64,000 nucleotides of DNA from Selenomonas sp. AE3005 (GCF_000686945.1 NZ_JMME01000013.1:1-64000); one strand, 5' to 3'. Numbered from the stretch's first letter, positions 50,280 to 60,039 are shown. A program made the numbers and translations. The notes: a model not told the origin generated them from the letters alone.

Positions 50280-51191
50280 TTATATCTCTTCGCTGCCGTG
50301 TTTGTAGCGCAATTCCTGATTCTTGACACTAACTCTGGTTTCCGGCGGCACCGAATGCGTCAGGAATACGTTGCCGCCGATAAGCGAACCGCGGCCGATA
50401 ACGGTATCGCCGCCCAGAATGGAGGCCCCGGAATAGATGGTCACATAATCCTCAATCGTCGGGTGGCGCTTTTTATTGAAAAGTTTACGGCCACCGGAGG
50501 TAGAAAGCGCCCCCAGTGTCACCCCCTGATACAATTTCACATGTTCACCGATTTGCGTGGTTTCCCCGATGACAATCCCCGTGCCATGGTCAATCATGAA
50601 ATACTTGCCAATCGTGGCCCCGGGGTTGATATCAATCCCCGTCTTGCTATGGGCCAGCTCCGTCATAATCCGCGGAATAACCGGCACATTGAGTTTATAC
50701 AGTTCGTGGGCAAAGCGGAAAATTGCCACCGCATAGAGACCGGGATAGGCAAAGATGATTTCGTCGGCACTTTCCGCCGCCGGGTCACCGTCAAAGAGTG
50801 CCTCCACATCTGTAGCCAGAAACTCTCTAATCTGCGGTATGCGCCGCAGGAATTCCAATGTAATGCGCTGCGACTCTTCCCTAGTAGCCGCCAAAGTTTC
50901 CTCGTCCAGTTTCATACCATAGCGCATGGCAATGGCAATCTGCTTGTTCAGGCGGAAGGCAATATCCTCTATCACCATGGCCATATTCTGCCGAATATCG
51001 TAAATACGGTAATTATTATCCTTTACATAGCCGGGAAAGGCCACACGCGTAAGCTCGTGAATGAGTTCGTAAATCACCTTGGTGTCCGGCTGATTGAATA
51101 CATCTAATTTGTCAATGTGACGCCCTTTGTCATAGTCATCAATAATGGCCGTGCTGATAGCTTTGATTTCCTTGCCGATAATATCCTGCAT
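50280..51191 (-). CDS. Serine O-acetyltransferase (EpsC/CysE-like)
   Basis: 303 residues from ATG 51191 (AAGGAG upstream), longer than the short 230-residue form. The N-terminal 150 residues are helical. The C-terminal left-handed beta-helix has HSKTGIDINPGATIGKYFMI, DHGTGIVIGETTQIGEHVKL and ILGGDTVIGRGSLIGGNVFL, with the catalytic His-Asp pair. It makes O-acetylserine from serine and acetyl-CoA for cysteine synthesis. No cysK is in the window. The upstream extension to 51254 overlaps a terminator and was rejected. Confidence 0.9.
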   Translation of the reverse strand: MQDIIGKEIKAISTAIIDDYDKGRHIDKLDVFNQPDTKVIYELIHELTRVAFPGYVKDNNYRIYDIRQNMAMVIEDIAFRLNKQIAIAMRYGMKLDEETLAATREESQRITLEFLRRIPQIREFLATDVEALFDGDPAAESADEIIFAYPGLYAVAIFRFAHELYKLNVPVIPRIMTELAHSKTGIDINPGATIGKYFMIDHGTGIVIGETTQIGEHVKLYQGVTLGALSTSGGRKLFNKKRHPTIEDYVTIYSGASILGGDTVIGRGSLIGGNVFLTHSVPPETRVSVKNQELRYKHGSEEI

Positions 51192-51215
51192 AATGACTCC
51201 TTTATATATACACGA

Positions 51216-51256
51216 AAATGGCTCCAAACGCGGCAGGGCCGCGTCTGAAACCATTT
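51216..51256 (-). terminator. Terminator of the second chemoreceptor gene
   Basis: A 19-base arm beginning AAATGG pairs with its near-complement around a short loop, one or two mismatches, between the chemoreceptor and serine acetyltransferase genes. Confidence 0.75.
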
Positions 51257-51305
51257 AATTTCACCATATTGATATGGTAACATTCCCCTCGGGGACTGTC
51301 AATAT

Positions 51306-53081
51306 TTAAATCTTGAACTTCTCTACCGAGGCCTCCATGCTATTGGCCATTTCCGTCAGCTGACGGCTGGCACCAGCAATCTCGTTCATGGTAGCCGTCT
51401 GTTCCTCAGTAGCCGCCGAAACAGTTTCTGCCTCCGCAGCCACGTTGCGGCTCATCTCGCTAATCTTGTTGATAGCCTCGGAGATGGTAACGGCATTGCT
51501 GGCCAGACCGGTTACGGTGCGTTCCATTTCATCGGTTTCATCAACAACCTGCTGTACCATTTCTGCAATATCCTTAAAGCTGGTGCCGGCACCGTTGACG
51601 GCTCCTACACCATTCTGCACCTGCGTAACGCCATCGTGCATTACGGATACGGCATTTCTGGCCTTGCTCTGAATCGAAGTAATGAGGCTGGCAATCTCAC
51701 CGGCCGAAGAACTGGACTGTTCAGCCAGTTTTCTGACTTCATCAGCTACGACAGCGAAACCACGGCCATGTTCACCGGCTCTGGCGGCCTCAATTGCCGC
51801 ATTGAGTGCGAGCAGGTTGGTCTGTTCAGCAATCTGGGAAATAGCGTCGACAATGGCACCGATTTTATCGGATTCATTGCCCAGTTCCTCAATAACCTGC
51901 GCGGACTGGCTGACGGACTGCTCGATGAGTTCCATCTGCTGTACGGCGCCGGATACTTCCTTCTCACCACTGTCAGCCTGAGATTTTGCCCGGGCTACAA
52001 CCTGACCGGCTTTTTCGATGGTAGCTTTAAAGCGTTCCATACTCTGGGAAAGGCTTTCGATATGCGAGCTGGCATTTTCCACTTCCGTGAACTGCTCACT
52101 GCAGGCACCAGCCACGTTGACAATGGAATCTGCCACCTGGCCGCTGACTTCTGCGGACTGTTCGGAACTGTTGGTCAGCTGCTGGCTGGAAGTAGCAACC
52201 TGCTGACTGGATTCCACAATCTGCCGCATCATATTGCTGACCTGCGTCTGCAATTTATGCAATGCCCGGCTCATTTCACCAATTTCATCACTACGATGGA
52301 ACAAATCCTCCAGGGAATTGTCTTCGCGCAAGTCGCCGGTAGCCATAACGCCCAAACGGCCGGTTACGTTGTGCAGCGGACCGACAATGCTCTTGGCGGC
52401 AAACAGGCCGGCGAGGGAGAAGATAGCCAGCAGAACGATATTGATGATGAGAGTTTTAATCATCGTGGAGTTAAAGGCCTCGTCGGCTGCAGCCTGCTCG
52501 GCGGCTACGCGGCCATCAATGTAGTCAATCCAGACACCAGTACCCAGTACCCACTGATAGGGAGCAAAAGTGGTAGTATAGTTACGCTTGGGCAGCGGCG
52601 TAGTTTCGTTAGGCTTGGCAAACATCAGGTCTGTATAACCGCCGCCGTCTTTACGGCCGTTTTCAATCATTTCCTTGATGAAATGTCTGCCGCTCGGGTC
52701 AGTGAGGTTAATACGGGATTTTCCTTCCGTGTCACGGCCTAAAAGTACTACGTTTACGCCGTCATAAGTATCAACCCAGAAATAGCCCTTGCCATCATCA
52801 TAGCGCAGGTCACGAATATAATCCGCAGCCATTTTCTTGGCCTGCTCTTCCGTCAGCTCACCCTTCTGCTGACGATTATAGACCTGTTTAATGATGGATA
52901 CAGCTGTTTCCGTTTCGATTTTCAGCTCACGCTCCACATCTTCGGTCAGCGTCTGCCGAATCGACGCCACCTGACGTTCCGATTCCGATTTAAGATTCAT
53001 GATGAATACTGCGCTGACGCACAGGGTGGTCATAACCGCAATGCCGACCACCATCAAAACAAACCGCCCTTTTAGTGACAT
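51306..53081 (-). CDS. Methyl-accepting chemotaxis protein with single-Cache sensor
   Basis: 591 residues. A membrane helix (about 7-28) precedes a periplasmic sCache_2-type domain: [21 protein letters not shown], then [21 protein letters not shown] second membrane helix is near 205-225, followed by HAMP ([14 protein letters not shown]) and the signalling hairpin [20 protein letters not shown], identical to that of the first receptor. Single-Cache receptors of this type often sense short organic acids; the ligand is unknown here. ATG 53081 follows GGAGGGATAAGG. Confidence 0.94.
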   Translation of the reverse strand: MSLKGRFVLMVVGIAVMTTLCVSAVFIMNLKSESERQVASIRQTLTEDVERELKIETETAVSIIKQVYNRQQKGELTEEQAKKMAADYIRDLRYDDGKGYFWVDTYDGVNVVLLGRDTEGKSRINLTDPSGRHFIKEMIENGRKDGGGYTDLMFAKPNETTPLPKRNYTTTFAPYQWVLGTGVWIDYIDGRVAAEQAAADEAFNSTMIKTLIINIVLLAIFSLAGLFAAKSIVGPLHNVTGRLGVMATGDLREDNSLEDLFHRSDEIGEMSRALHKLQTQVSNMMRQIVESSQQVATSSQQLTNSSEQSAEVSGQVADSIVNVAGACSEQFTEVENASSHIESLSQSMERFKATIEKAGQVVARAKSQADSGEKEVSGAVQQMELIEQSVSQSAQVIEELGNESDKIGAIVDAISQIAEQTNLLALNAAIEAARAGEHGRGFAVVADEVRKLAEQSSSSAGEIASLITSIQSKARNAVSVMHDGVTQVQNGVGAVNGAGTSFKDIAEMVQQVVDETDEMERTVTGLASNAVTISEAINKISEMSRNVAAEAETVSAATEEQTATMNEIAGASRQLTEMANSMEASVEKFKI

Positions 53082-53159
53082 TCCTTATCCCTCCAAATCC
53101 TCACAAAATATATTTTAGATAATTCAATATCTTTTCTAAAGTCACTATTCGACAACAAG

Positions 53160-53826
53160 AAAATTTCTCCTGCAAAAAAATATTTTTATGTATAAAATAC
53201 GATTGTGCGGCGGCCATATATATAATTGCAGATTATCCGGTAAAAAGTTCTTAAAAATATCCCGTCAGTCCGTGCCTGGGGTTCACGGGGGAGTAATTTT
53301 GCTGCCTCCGCTAAACGACACACCTCGGGAAATAGAACTGTCCAGTAACCTGCGCCGGGCAGGCCAACGGCGCTCCTTTCAGCGTAGTTGCTTAGCGATT
53401 GTCTACAGTGTGCCGGCCTTCGCTGCGCTCAGGCAGTCGCTCCCCGCAGAAAAATCACTCCCCCGTTCGCCCCCTGTAACGGTCTATACAATTGCTGCGA
53501 ACCCGTTTTCCCGTTACAAGAACATCGATGTGCTTGTTCCCTGTCACTGCGAAATAATCAATTTATACGGACGCCGCTTAGGGGTGGAGGTGGTGATGCT
53601 TTTCGCAGTGGAACGACTGTCCGAACGTAGTGAGGACTGGCCCACAAACAACAGTTCCTGGAAACTGAGTTGAACAATCGCGCCGACTGCTTGCCGGCGC
53701 ATGTAACTGGAAAAGTTCATATATTGCTGGTGGGTCATTTAGTGCAACAGCGAAAAGTATTACCACCTCCGCCCCAACTGAGTTGTATCAAATAAAATAA
53801 AGCACACGATAACCAACAGACTGCAA
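53160..53826. other. Long GC-rich stretch without a supported gene
   Basis: About 670 bases between the second chemoreceptor and the small secreted-peptide gene. Frames in it are open because the region is GC-rich, but none has a ribosome site, family motif or natural composition. It contains dense G/C-rich inverted segments. It may be a decayed gene or an RNA-coding region; nothing specific is recognised. Confidence 0.5.
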
Positions 53827-53864
53827 TAAAAAAAGCCTGCTGACTTTCCGCAACAGACTTTTTA
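53827..53864 (-). terminator. Terminator of the TlpA/4Fe-4S operon
   Basis: On the minus strand AGTCTGTTG pairs with CAGCAGGCT (two G-T pairs), followed by TTTTTTT, just after the secreted-peptide stop. Confidence 0.8.
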
Positions 53865-53872
53865 TAACGGTG

Positions 53873-54037
53873 TTATTTATTGCCGCCTCTTCTCCACGGG
53901 CACACACCATCTTTACAGCCATTATCGCTTTGCTGGTAATTGCTGCTATTATTTTCATCACTCTCTGCCGCCATGGCCGGGGCAGATACTGCCATTACTA
54001 CCAGCGCCAGCAGCAGGGCAAAAATTTTCTGTTTCAT
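53873..54037 (-). CDS. Small secreted CxxxC-containing peptide
   Basis: 54 residues, from ATG 54037 with GGGAGG upstream. A standard signal peptide (MKQKIFALLLALVVMAVSAP, AMAA cleavage) leaves a mature peptide of about 31 residues, starting AESDENNSSNYQQ and ending NGCKDGVCPWRRGGNK. Two cysteines in CKDGVC could form a disulfide or bind metal. It starts 24 bases after the 4Fe-4S membrane protein stop, so it is the last gene of that redox operon. No family recognised. It may be a substrate or carrier for the TlpA-like protein. Confidence 0.78.
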   Translation of the reverse strand: MKQKIFALLLALVVMAVSAPAMAAESDENNSSNYQQSDNGCKDGVCPWRRGGNK

Positions 54038-54061
54038 ACTTAAACCTCCCAAGACTTTACC

Positions 54062-54925
54062 TCATTGTGAATCCGCAGCCGTTTTAGCTGCCGGAGCCTT
54101 AATCCCCAGGTGCAGGGCTTTTTGCGGACAGGCCTCGACGCATTGACCGCACATAATGCACTCCGGCGAATGGAGCTGCGCCACCGGGTCTATATCCATA
54201 GGGCAGACCTTGCGGCAGCGGCCGCAGGACACACAACTTTTTTCGTCCAGATGCAGCCTGCAGATACTAACGCGATTCAGCAGGCCGTAAATTGCCCCCA
54301 GCGGACAAAGCATTTTGCAAAAGAACCGGCTGATAAACAGGCAGCCGATAACCACGGCTATCAATATTACGGACTTTAACGCAAACAAGCCGCCGACAGC
54401 CTGCCGGTATTCCGCATGTGTTAACAGCAGCGGCACTGCAGCCTCCAGTGTACCTGCCGGGCAGATGTACTCACAAAAGGCCGGTGCGCCCACACCTTTA
54501 AACAGCATGAGCAGCGCGGGCAACAGCAGGACAAAGACCACCAGCAGCACGTACTTCACATAACGCAGCGGCGGATACAGGCGTCTTTTCCGTACCGGCA
54601 GTTTGCTCAGCAAATCCTGCAGCAGGCCGAAGGGACACAGAAAGCCACAGGCCAGCCGTCCCCAGAGCACACCCAGCAGCAGCAAAAAACCGCCGGCATA
54701 AAAACTGAAACCATAACCGGCTGTACCGCCGGCTGCCTGCAGCGCCCCCAAGGGGCAGGACAAGGTGGCGGCCGGACAGGAATAACAATTAAGTCCGGGC
54801 GCGCACAGATTCTTGGCACTGCCCTTGTAGAGCTTGCCTGACGTCAAATTCAGCAATTGCTGATTAGTCAGCACAGCCGCCAGCAGCTGGATAAAACGAC
54901 GATTAACAGAACGGGTGATATTCAT
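54062..54925 (-). CDS. NapH/CcoG-like 4Fe-4S membrane protein
   Basis: 287 residues. About five membrane helices alternate with CxxxCP motifs (CGFLCPFGLLQ, CEYICPAGTLE, CKMLCPLGAIYG). An N-terminal CYSCPAATLSCPLGALQ adds cysteines. The C-terminal part has two [4Fe-4S] ferredoxin motifs (CVSCGRCRKVC, CIMCGQCVEACP). Proteins of this form pass electrons across the inner membrane. Its partners here are a TlpA-like thioredoxin and a CxxC mini-protein, so it may feed reductant to a periplasmic thiol system. ATG 54925 lies four bases after the mini-protein stop. Confidence 0.9.
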   Translation of the reverse strand: MNITRSVNRRFIQLLAAVLTNQQLLNLTSGKLYKGSAKNLCAPGLNCYSCPAATLSCPLGALQAAGGTAGYGFSFYAGGFLLLLGVLWGRLACGFLCPFGLLQDLLSKLPVRKRRLYPPLRYVKYVLLVVFVLLLPALLMLFKGVGAPAFCEYICPAGTLEAAVPLLLTHAEYRQAVGGLFALKSVILIAVVIGCLFISRFFCKMLCPLGAIYGLLNRVSICRLHLDEKSCVSCGRCRKVCPMDIDPVAQLHSPECIMCGQCVEACPQKALHLGIKAPAAKTAADSQ

Positions 54926-54929
54926 CTGC

Positions 54930-55070
54930 TCACCCCAATCCTATACATTCCATGCACACACGCACGGCTTTATGGAGTATAATCCGGGCCTCACCGCGCC
55001 ACAGTCCCCACAGTATACAGCAGACGGCCAAAGCCAGCAGCAGGCTGCGGATTTTGCCCAGTCTGGTCAC
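54930..55070 (-). CDS. CD1871A-type CxxC mini-protein
   Basis: 46 residues. The GTG start overlaps the stop of the TlpA-like gene (AAGTGA). AAGAGG lies at the right distance inside tlpA. The sequence opens with a basic VTRLGKIRS, then one membrane helix (LLLALAVCCILWGLW), a GEA turn, and ends in KAVRVCMECIGLG. The C-terminal CxECIGxG is the signature of the CD1871A family, whose members are found beside TlpA and 4Fe-4S membrane proteins. It probably presents the CxxC at the membrane as a thiol or metal partner. Role unproven. Confidence 0.85.
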   Translation of the reverse strand: MTRLGKIRSLLLALAVCCILWGLWRGEARIILHKAVRVCMECIGLG

Positions 55071-55603
55071 TTGAGGTACCTCTTAACCTGCTCTTTGTAT
55101 TTAGGTACATCAGCACCTACAACCTTTTCCCCGATGATATTGCCGTCCGCATCAACAAAGATGGTCGTGGGTACAGCATCTTCTTTTTCCAGGAACTTCA
55201 GCAGGCCTTCGTCAGGCAGAATGTTGACAAAACCGGCATTGGCCTCATTTAAGATTTTGATAGCTGCTGACTTGGTTTCATTATCGTTCGGGCCGCTGGC
55301 GTCACATACAATACCGATAATCTGCGCGTCCTGCGGCATTTCCCGGGCCCATCTGCCTAGTTCCGGCATTTCGCCAATACAGGGCGGACAGAATGTTCCC
55401 CAGATATTTACGACAGTTATTTTCTTGCCTTTGAAAATATCCTGCGTAACGGTATTGCCGTTTACGTCCACGGTCTTAAACGCCGGGAACTTATTGGCTG
55501 CGCCCTGGGCAGGTTTGCCATTTTCAGCCGAACAACCTGCGGCTAAAAAGATGGTCGAAAATGCTACCATCGACAGCAAAAGAATTCTAAACAGTTTGTT
55601 CAT
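55067..55603 (-). CDS. TlpA-family thiol-disulfide lipoprotein
   Basis: 178 residues. A lipoprotein signal peptide with lipobox LAAGC (Cys about 24) anchors it on the outer face of the inner membrane. The thioredoxin domain has VNIWGTFCPPCIGEMPELG, active site CPPC, and cis-Pro in AVPTTIFVDADGNIIG. It should reduce disulfides outside the cytoplasm. It is first of a four-gene operon with the CxxC mini-protein, the 4Fe-4S membrane protein and the secreted CxxxC peptide. ATG 55603 follows GAGGAGG. Confidence 0.92.
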   Translation of the reverse strand: MNKLFRILLLSMVAFSTIFLAAGCSAENGKPAQGAANKFPAFKTVDVNGNTVTQDIFKGKKITVVNIWGTFCPPCIGEMPELGRWAREMPQDAQIIGIVCDASGPNDNETKSAAIKILNEANAGFVNILPDEGLLKFLEKEDAVPTTIFVDADGNIIGEKVVGADVPKYKEQVKRYLK

Positions 55604-55741
55604 ACCATTTCCTCCTCTTGTTTGCCACGGGGATAAATCTCCCCCAATTACCTTCTAACTATTATTATCGGTGAAAAATGTGATTACTTAAGAAAAAAGC
55701 AGCCAACCATCTTTATGATGGCGGCTGCCTGCGCAGTTCGC

Positions 55742-57184
55742 TTAACTTTGCTGCAAAATGGAATAATTTTCCGGGTGCATGCCCGGCGCTGCTGTTACCT
55801 TGATATCCATGCCGAACTCTGCAGCCAGATTCATCAGCAGCTGATTGTGCCGGAGCTCTTCAGCCACGGTCTCATGGACTTCAATTTCATAACCGCCATC
55901 AGCATGGAATTTGTGTTCCATACGGCGGATATCCCCGGCAATGCGGATACTAACCGTTTCCGGGGATTCCACCCGGCCACGGCCATGGCAGACCGGACAT
56001 TCACTGTAAATAATGCTGTCCAGATTCTGCCGTGATTTCTTCCGCGTGATTTCCACCAGTCCCAGGCTGGTAATATCCACGATATTGGTCTTGGTGCGGT
56101 CCTCTTTGGCCAGCTCACGCAGCAGGGTCAGAAGTTGTTCCTTCTGCTCCTCTTTTTCCATATCGATAAAGTCGACAATGATAATGCCGCCGATATCCCG
56201 GAGCCGCAGCTGCCGCATAATTTCCGCTGCCGCCTCCAGATTCGTGCGGTAGACGGTTTCCCCAAGATTGCTGTTGCCCGTGTACTTGCCGGTATTCACA
56301 TCAATAACCGTCAGGGCCTCGGTCTTATCGATGACCAAAAAGCCGCCGGATTTCAGTTCCACCTCACGGCCGCCCACGTTTTCCAGCTCTTCTTCCAGAC
56401 CGTAGTGCTTAAACAACGGTTCCCGTTCCTCATATAGCTTAATGCGTTCCACCAGGGCCGGCGATAACAGCTGAACAAACTCACAGACACGCTGGTAAAC
56501 AGCCCGGTCATCAATGAGCATTTCCCCCACGTCCTCCGTAAGCGAATCACGGACTATGCGGATGATGAGGTCGGCGTCCCGGTACAGGAGGCTCGCCCCC
56601 TTGCTCTTGATATTAAACCGGGCCAGCAGCGAATGCCACAGTTTCTCCAGATACTGTACGTCCTCAGCCAGCGCCGTTTCACTGGCTCCGGCTGCCACTG
56701 TGCGGACGATAAGTCCCATGTCCTGCGGACAGATTTTTTCTGCTATCGCATGCAGACGGCTCCGCTCCGTTTCATCTTCAATGCGCCGTGACATGCCGAT
56801 ATACGCCGCCGTCGGCAGCAGCACCACATGACGCCCCGGCAGGGTGATATGCGTTGTTGCCCGCGGCCCTTTGCTGCCGCTGGCGTCCTTCACAATCTGC
56901 ACCGGCAGCTGCTGGCCGATATGGATTTTCTGCGGCTTGGGCAGGGTATGCAGGGTATCTGCCGGCAGGCCGTCGCCAATATACATAAAGGCATTCTTGC
57001 CCGTGCCAATATCCACAAACGCTGCCTGCATTCCCGGCAGTACATTCTGCACCTGCCCTTTGTAGATATTCCCCACTAAATGAGAATGCGTCGCCCGCTC
57101 CACTTCCAGAGCCATCAGCCGCCCCTCATCCAGAACCGCCGCCCGAGTCTCCTCCGGCACTACCGTAATCAAAATAGTTTTCAT
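55742..57184 (-). CDS. rng: Ribonuclease G/E family endoribonuclease
   Basis: 480 residues, the size of RNase G. An N-terminal S1 domain (GNIYKGQVQNVLPGMQAAFV) is followed by the catalytic domain with metal-binding aspartates in LTVIDVNTGKYTGN and IIIVDFIDME, and the zinc-link motif CPVCHGRG. It cleaves single-stranded A/U-rich RNA in rRNA processing and mRNA decay. There is no long RNase E tail. ATG 57184 has GGGGAGG seven bases upstream; the GTG at 57190 is too near. It follows the radical SAM gene, as in many Firmicutes. Confidence 0.93.
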   Translation of the reverse strand: MKTILITVVPEETRAAVLDEGRLMALEVERATHSHLVGNIYKGQVQNVLPGMQAAFVDIGTGKNAFMYIGDGLPADTLHTLPKPQKIHIGQQLPVQIVKDASGSKGPRATTHITLPGRHVVLLPTAAYIGMSRRIEDETERSRLHAIAEKICPQDMGLIVRTVAAGASETALAEDVQYLEKLWHSLLARFNIKSKGASLLYRDADLIIRIVRDSLTEDVGEMLIDDRAVYQRVCEFVQLLSPALVERIKLYEEREPLFKHYGLEEELENVGGREVELKSGGFLVIDKTEALTVIDVNTGKYTGNSNLGETVYRTNLEAAAEIMRQLRLRDIGGIIIVDFIDMEKEEQKEQLLTLLRELAKEDRTKTNIVDITSLGLVEITRKKSRQNLDSIIYSECPVCHGRGRVESPETVSIRIAGDIRRMEHKFHADGGYEIEVHETVAEELRHNQLLMNLAAEFGMDIKVTAAPGMHPENYSILQQS

Positions 57185-57320
57185 CCACACACCTCCCCTC
57201 TAGCAGGTAAATAAAATTATGTCAATCAACAGGGCCAGCAAAGCGTTGCCCCAGTCATAACCGCCATCTAAAACAAATTAACTACAATCATCTGCAAGGC
57301 AAATACCAGCTATTTGCCCA

Positions 57321-57415
57321 GCGCCCAAGGACGGGCGCTAAAGGCCTTCAAATCCCGTGATGGGATTTAGGCCTTCGCTTTCTTTTGGTTACTTTTCTTC
57401 GCAAAGAAAAGTAAC
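57321..57415. repeat. Cluster of three intergenic hairpins
   Basis: In the gap between the radical SAM gene and rng. GCGCCC/GGGCGC (57321-57338) is followed by AAATCCC/GGGATTT inside GGCC/GGCC (57343-57373), and then a perfect 12-bp stem GTTACTTTTCTT with its complement (57388-57415). The last motif with flanking CTTTTGG resembles a known dispersed intergenic hairpin, from memory. The lack of a T-run on the minus strand argues against a standard terminator. Confidence 0.55.
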
Positions 57416-57426
57416 TGCTCCTCGAA

Positions 57427-60039
57427 CTACACGAGTTCAAGCAAACCTTTCCCCCCGGACAGCATGGCTGTGCGGGTAATCTTCGCCTCAGCCGGGTTGA
57501 CGGGCAGCCCGAACTGTTCCGTCAGTACCAGAATAACCTCACTGGGCTTGACACTGCCGGACTGGGTGATGGCAATATCCAGCTCCATTTCCAGCTGACC
57601 GCCGTTTTCCCGTAAGGTCAGCGGCTGCAGCATATACTGCTTTAACTCAATATCACGTTTCTTCTTGGGCGTAATGCGCTGATAATTGACCTCGGCGGCC
57701 TCATTATACCGGCGTACAGCGGCCAGAGCCTCTGCCGCCGGCCCCGTCAGTTCCAGGCAGGCGCGGTAACGGGCCTCATCGGCCTCCGCCATCAGCGCCT
57801 TGTGTTTACCGTGGACTTCACGCAGACCTTTGAGTTCAATCCCCTTAGGCAGCTGCGCCTTTAACTTATCAAAGACCTCCGGCTGGCACACGGGTTTTAA
57901 CAGTTCAAATTCCATGTACTCCGCCTCACTCGTCACGCCCAGGGACAAGGCCGAGGCAAAAGCCACCTTCATGTGGTGGTTGAACCCCTCGGAGTAAGCC
58001 ATGGGCAGCTGGGCACGCTTAAAGGCCCGAATGAAGATATTGGCGTAATCCAGATGGGAAACATAACGCAGTTCCTCGCCTTTGGTGACCTCCGCCCGGA
58101 ATTTATACAGGGTACGGGGACGGCCGGCGTCCTTGGGGTCACGATGAACTTTCGGCGGCAGTTCCGGTGACTGGTAATCACGCTCCGCCTCGGCCTTGGC
58201 GTAGTCGATAACATGCACGCCCAGGTTCGGGCAGATACCGCAGGCGCTGCATTTGCCCCGGCGGCAGTCCTCAGTCAGTGCCGCCTGCATGGCCTTCTGC
58301 CACTCACGCTGCAGGAACTCTGCATTGACACCCGGGGAAGTAATTTCCCAGGGCAGGGCCTCATTGAAATCACGCGTACGCTGGTTGTAATAAGTGCCAT
58401 CGATACCGCATTTTTCCAAAGCCGTCAGCCAGATTTCATGCTTGTACAAATCCGTCCAGCCATCGAACTTGGCCCCGTCCTGCCAGGCCTGGTACAATAC
58501 CTTGGCCAGGCGCCGGTCACCACGGGCAAAAATTCCCTCAATGACCGACAGTCGGGCATCGTGATAGTTAAACGTAATGGCCCGGTCCGTGATATGGGAC
58601 TTTAAGAGCTCCTGCCGGCGCTGGAATTCCTCGATGGGCAGCTGGCCGAACCACTGGAACGGCGTATATGGTTTGGGAACGAAACAGGACACGGACACCG
58701 TGACCTTGCAGCCGCGTTTGCCCTTGATTTCCGTATAGAGGTCAACGACCTTCTTGGCCAGCCGGGCAATGCCGATAACGTCCTCATCAGTTTCCGTGGG
58801 CAGGCCCATCATGAAGTAGAGTTTTACCTGTTTCCAGCCCTGCTTAAAGGCGGAGGCACAGGCATTCATGAGGTTTTCCTCCGTGACGCCCTTGTTAATG
58901 ACATCACGCAGGCGCTGGGTGCCGGCCTCCGGCGCAAAGGTCAGGCCGGATTTACGCACCTGCTGCATTTTGTGCGCGAGGTCGATGGAAAAGCTGTCAA
59001 TACGCAGGGAAGGCAGGGAAAAGCTGACTTCCTCGTCCTTGAACTCCGCAAACAGGTCGTCAACCAGCCGTCCCAGACAGGAATAATCCGCTGAGGACAG
59101 GGAGGTCATGCTCATTTCATTGTAACCGGTGCTGTCGATAAGCCCGCGGGCCATGGACTTCAGATTTTCTTCCGTGCGTTCCCGGGCCGGACGATAACAG
59201 ATACCGGCCTGACAGAAACGGCAGCCCCGTGAACAGCCACGGAAAAGTTCCAGCATCACGCGGTTATGGACGATATCCATATAGGGCACCAGCGGATTTT
59301 CAACGGAACGTACCTTGTCCATATCACGGCAGACACGCTTATAGATAAGCGTCTTTGCCTGTTCATGCAGGGGTTTTATGCCCGTATAGTCACCATCAGC
59401 ATTATACTGCGGCTCATAGAAGGAGGGCACATAAATACCGTCGATGGACAGCAGGCTTGCCAAAAAGCCGCGGCGGCCGCCCGGACGGCCAGCCTTTTTC
59501 CACGCAATCAGGGCCTTAGAGACTTCGACCACAGCCTCTTCCCCTTCACCCACGATGAAGAAGTCAAAGAAATCGGCCACCGGTTCGACGTTGTACACGC
59601 AAGGGCCGCCGCCGACAATAAAGGGCATATCCTCGCCACGGTCACGGCTCCACAGGGGAATCCCGGCCAGGTCCAGCATATTGAGCACATTGGAGAAAAT
59701 CATCTCATACTGCAGGGAAAAACCAACGAGGTCAAACTTATTTATTTCATGTTTGCTCTCCAGGGAGAACAGCGGAATCTGCCGCTGCCGCATTTCCTGT
59801 TCCATATCAATCCAGGGCGTGTAAACGCGTTCGGCGGCAATATTTTCTTCCCTGTTCAAAATCTCATAAAGAATCGCCAGGCCCAGATTGCTCATGCCCA
59901 CTTCGTAAACATCGGGCAGGGCCAGGGCAAAGGTACAGTCAACGCTGTCCCAGTCCTTGACCTGGGCATTCCATTCGCCCCCTGTGTACCGGGCTGGTTT
60001 CAACACCGACTGGAGCACTTCATGTTCAAGTCGTACCAT
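57427..60039 (-). CDS. B12-binding radical SAM protein fused to DUF2344 (TIGR03960/TIGR03936)
   Basis: 870 residues from ATG 60039 (GGAGG 11 bases upstream); ATG 60069 is an alternative. The N-terminal part has a B12-binding-like domain (VYEVGMSNLGLAILYEILN). The radical SAM core carries the cluster motif CSRGCRFCQAGICYRP. A Cys-rich segment (CRRGKCSACGICPN) links to the C-terminal DUF2344 domain (LRYVSHLDYANIFIRAFKRA). The fusion is typical of Negativicutes and some Firmicutes, from memory. The substrate is unknown; association with RNase G suggests RNA modification or processing. It lies after rodA with a hairpin between. Confidence 0.9.
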   Translation of the reverse strand: MVRLEHEVLQSVLKPARYTGGEWNAQVKDWDSVDCTFALALPDVYEVGMSNLGLAILYEILNREENIAAERVYTPWIDMEQEMRQRQIPLFSLESKHEINKFDLVGFSLQYEMIFSNVLNMLDLAGIPLWSRDRGEDMPFIVGGGPCVYNVEPVADFFDFFIVGEGEEAVVEVSKALIAWKKAGRPGGRRGFLASLLSIDGIYVPSFYEPQYNADGDYTGIKPLHEQAKTLIYKRVCRDMDKVRSVENPLVPYMDIVHNRVMLELFRGCSRGCRFCQAGICYRPARERTEENLKSMARGLIDSTGYNEMSMTSLSSADYSCLGRLVDDLFAEFKDEEVSFSLPSLRIDSFSIDLAHKMQQVRKSGLTFAPEAGTQRLRDVINKGVTEENLMNACASAFKQGWKQVKLYFMMGLPTETDEDVIGIARLAKKVVDLYTEIKGKRGCKVTVSVSCFVPKPYTPFQWFGQLPIEEFQRRQELLKSHITDRAITFNYHDARLSVIEGIFARGDRRLAKVLYQAWQDGAKFDGWTDLYKHEIWLTALEKCGIDGTYYNQRTRDFNEALPWEITSPGVNAEFLQREWQKAMQAALTEDCRRGKCSACGICPNLGVHVIDYAKAEAERDYQSPELPPKVHRDPKDAGRPRTLYKFRAEVTKGEELRYVSHLDYANIFIRAFKRAQLPMAYSEGFNHHMKVAFASALSLGVTSEAEYMEFELLKPVCQPEVFDKLKAQLPKGIELKGLREVHGKHKALMAEADEARYRACLELTGPAAEALAAVRRYNEAAEVNYQRITPKKKRDIELKQYMLQPLTLRENGGQLEMELDIAITQSGSVKPSEVILVLTEQFGLPVNPAEAKITRTAMLSGGKGLLELV

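Noticed and set aside
53188-53673. 161-codon open frame in the GC-rich gap
   Set aside because: No Shine-Dalgarno sequence, no motif, odd composition (Arg/Ser/Pro-rich); treated as non-coding.
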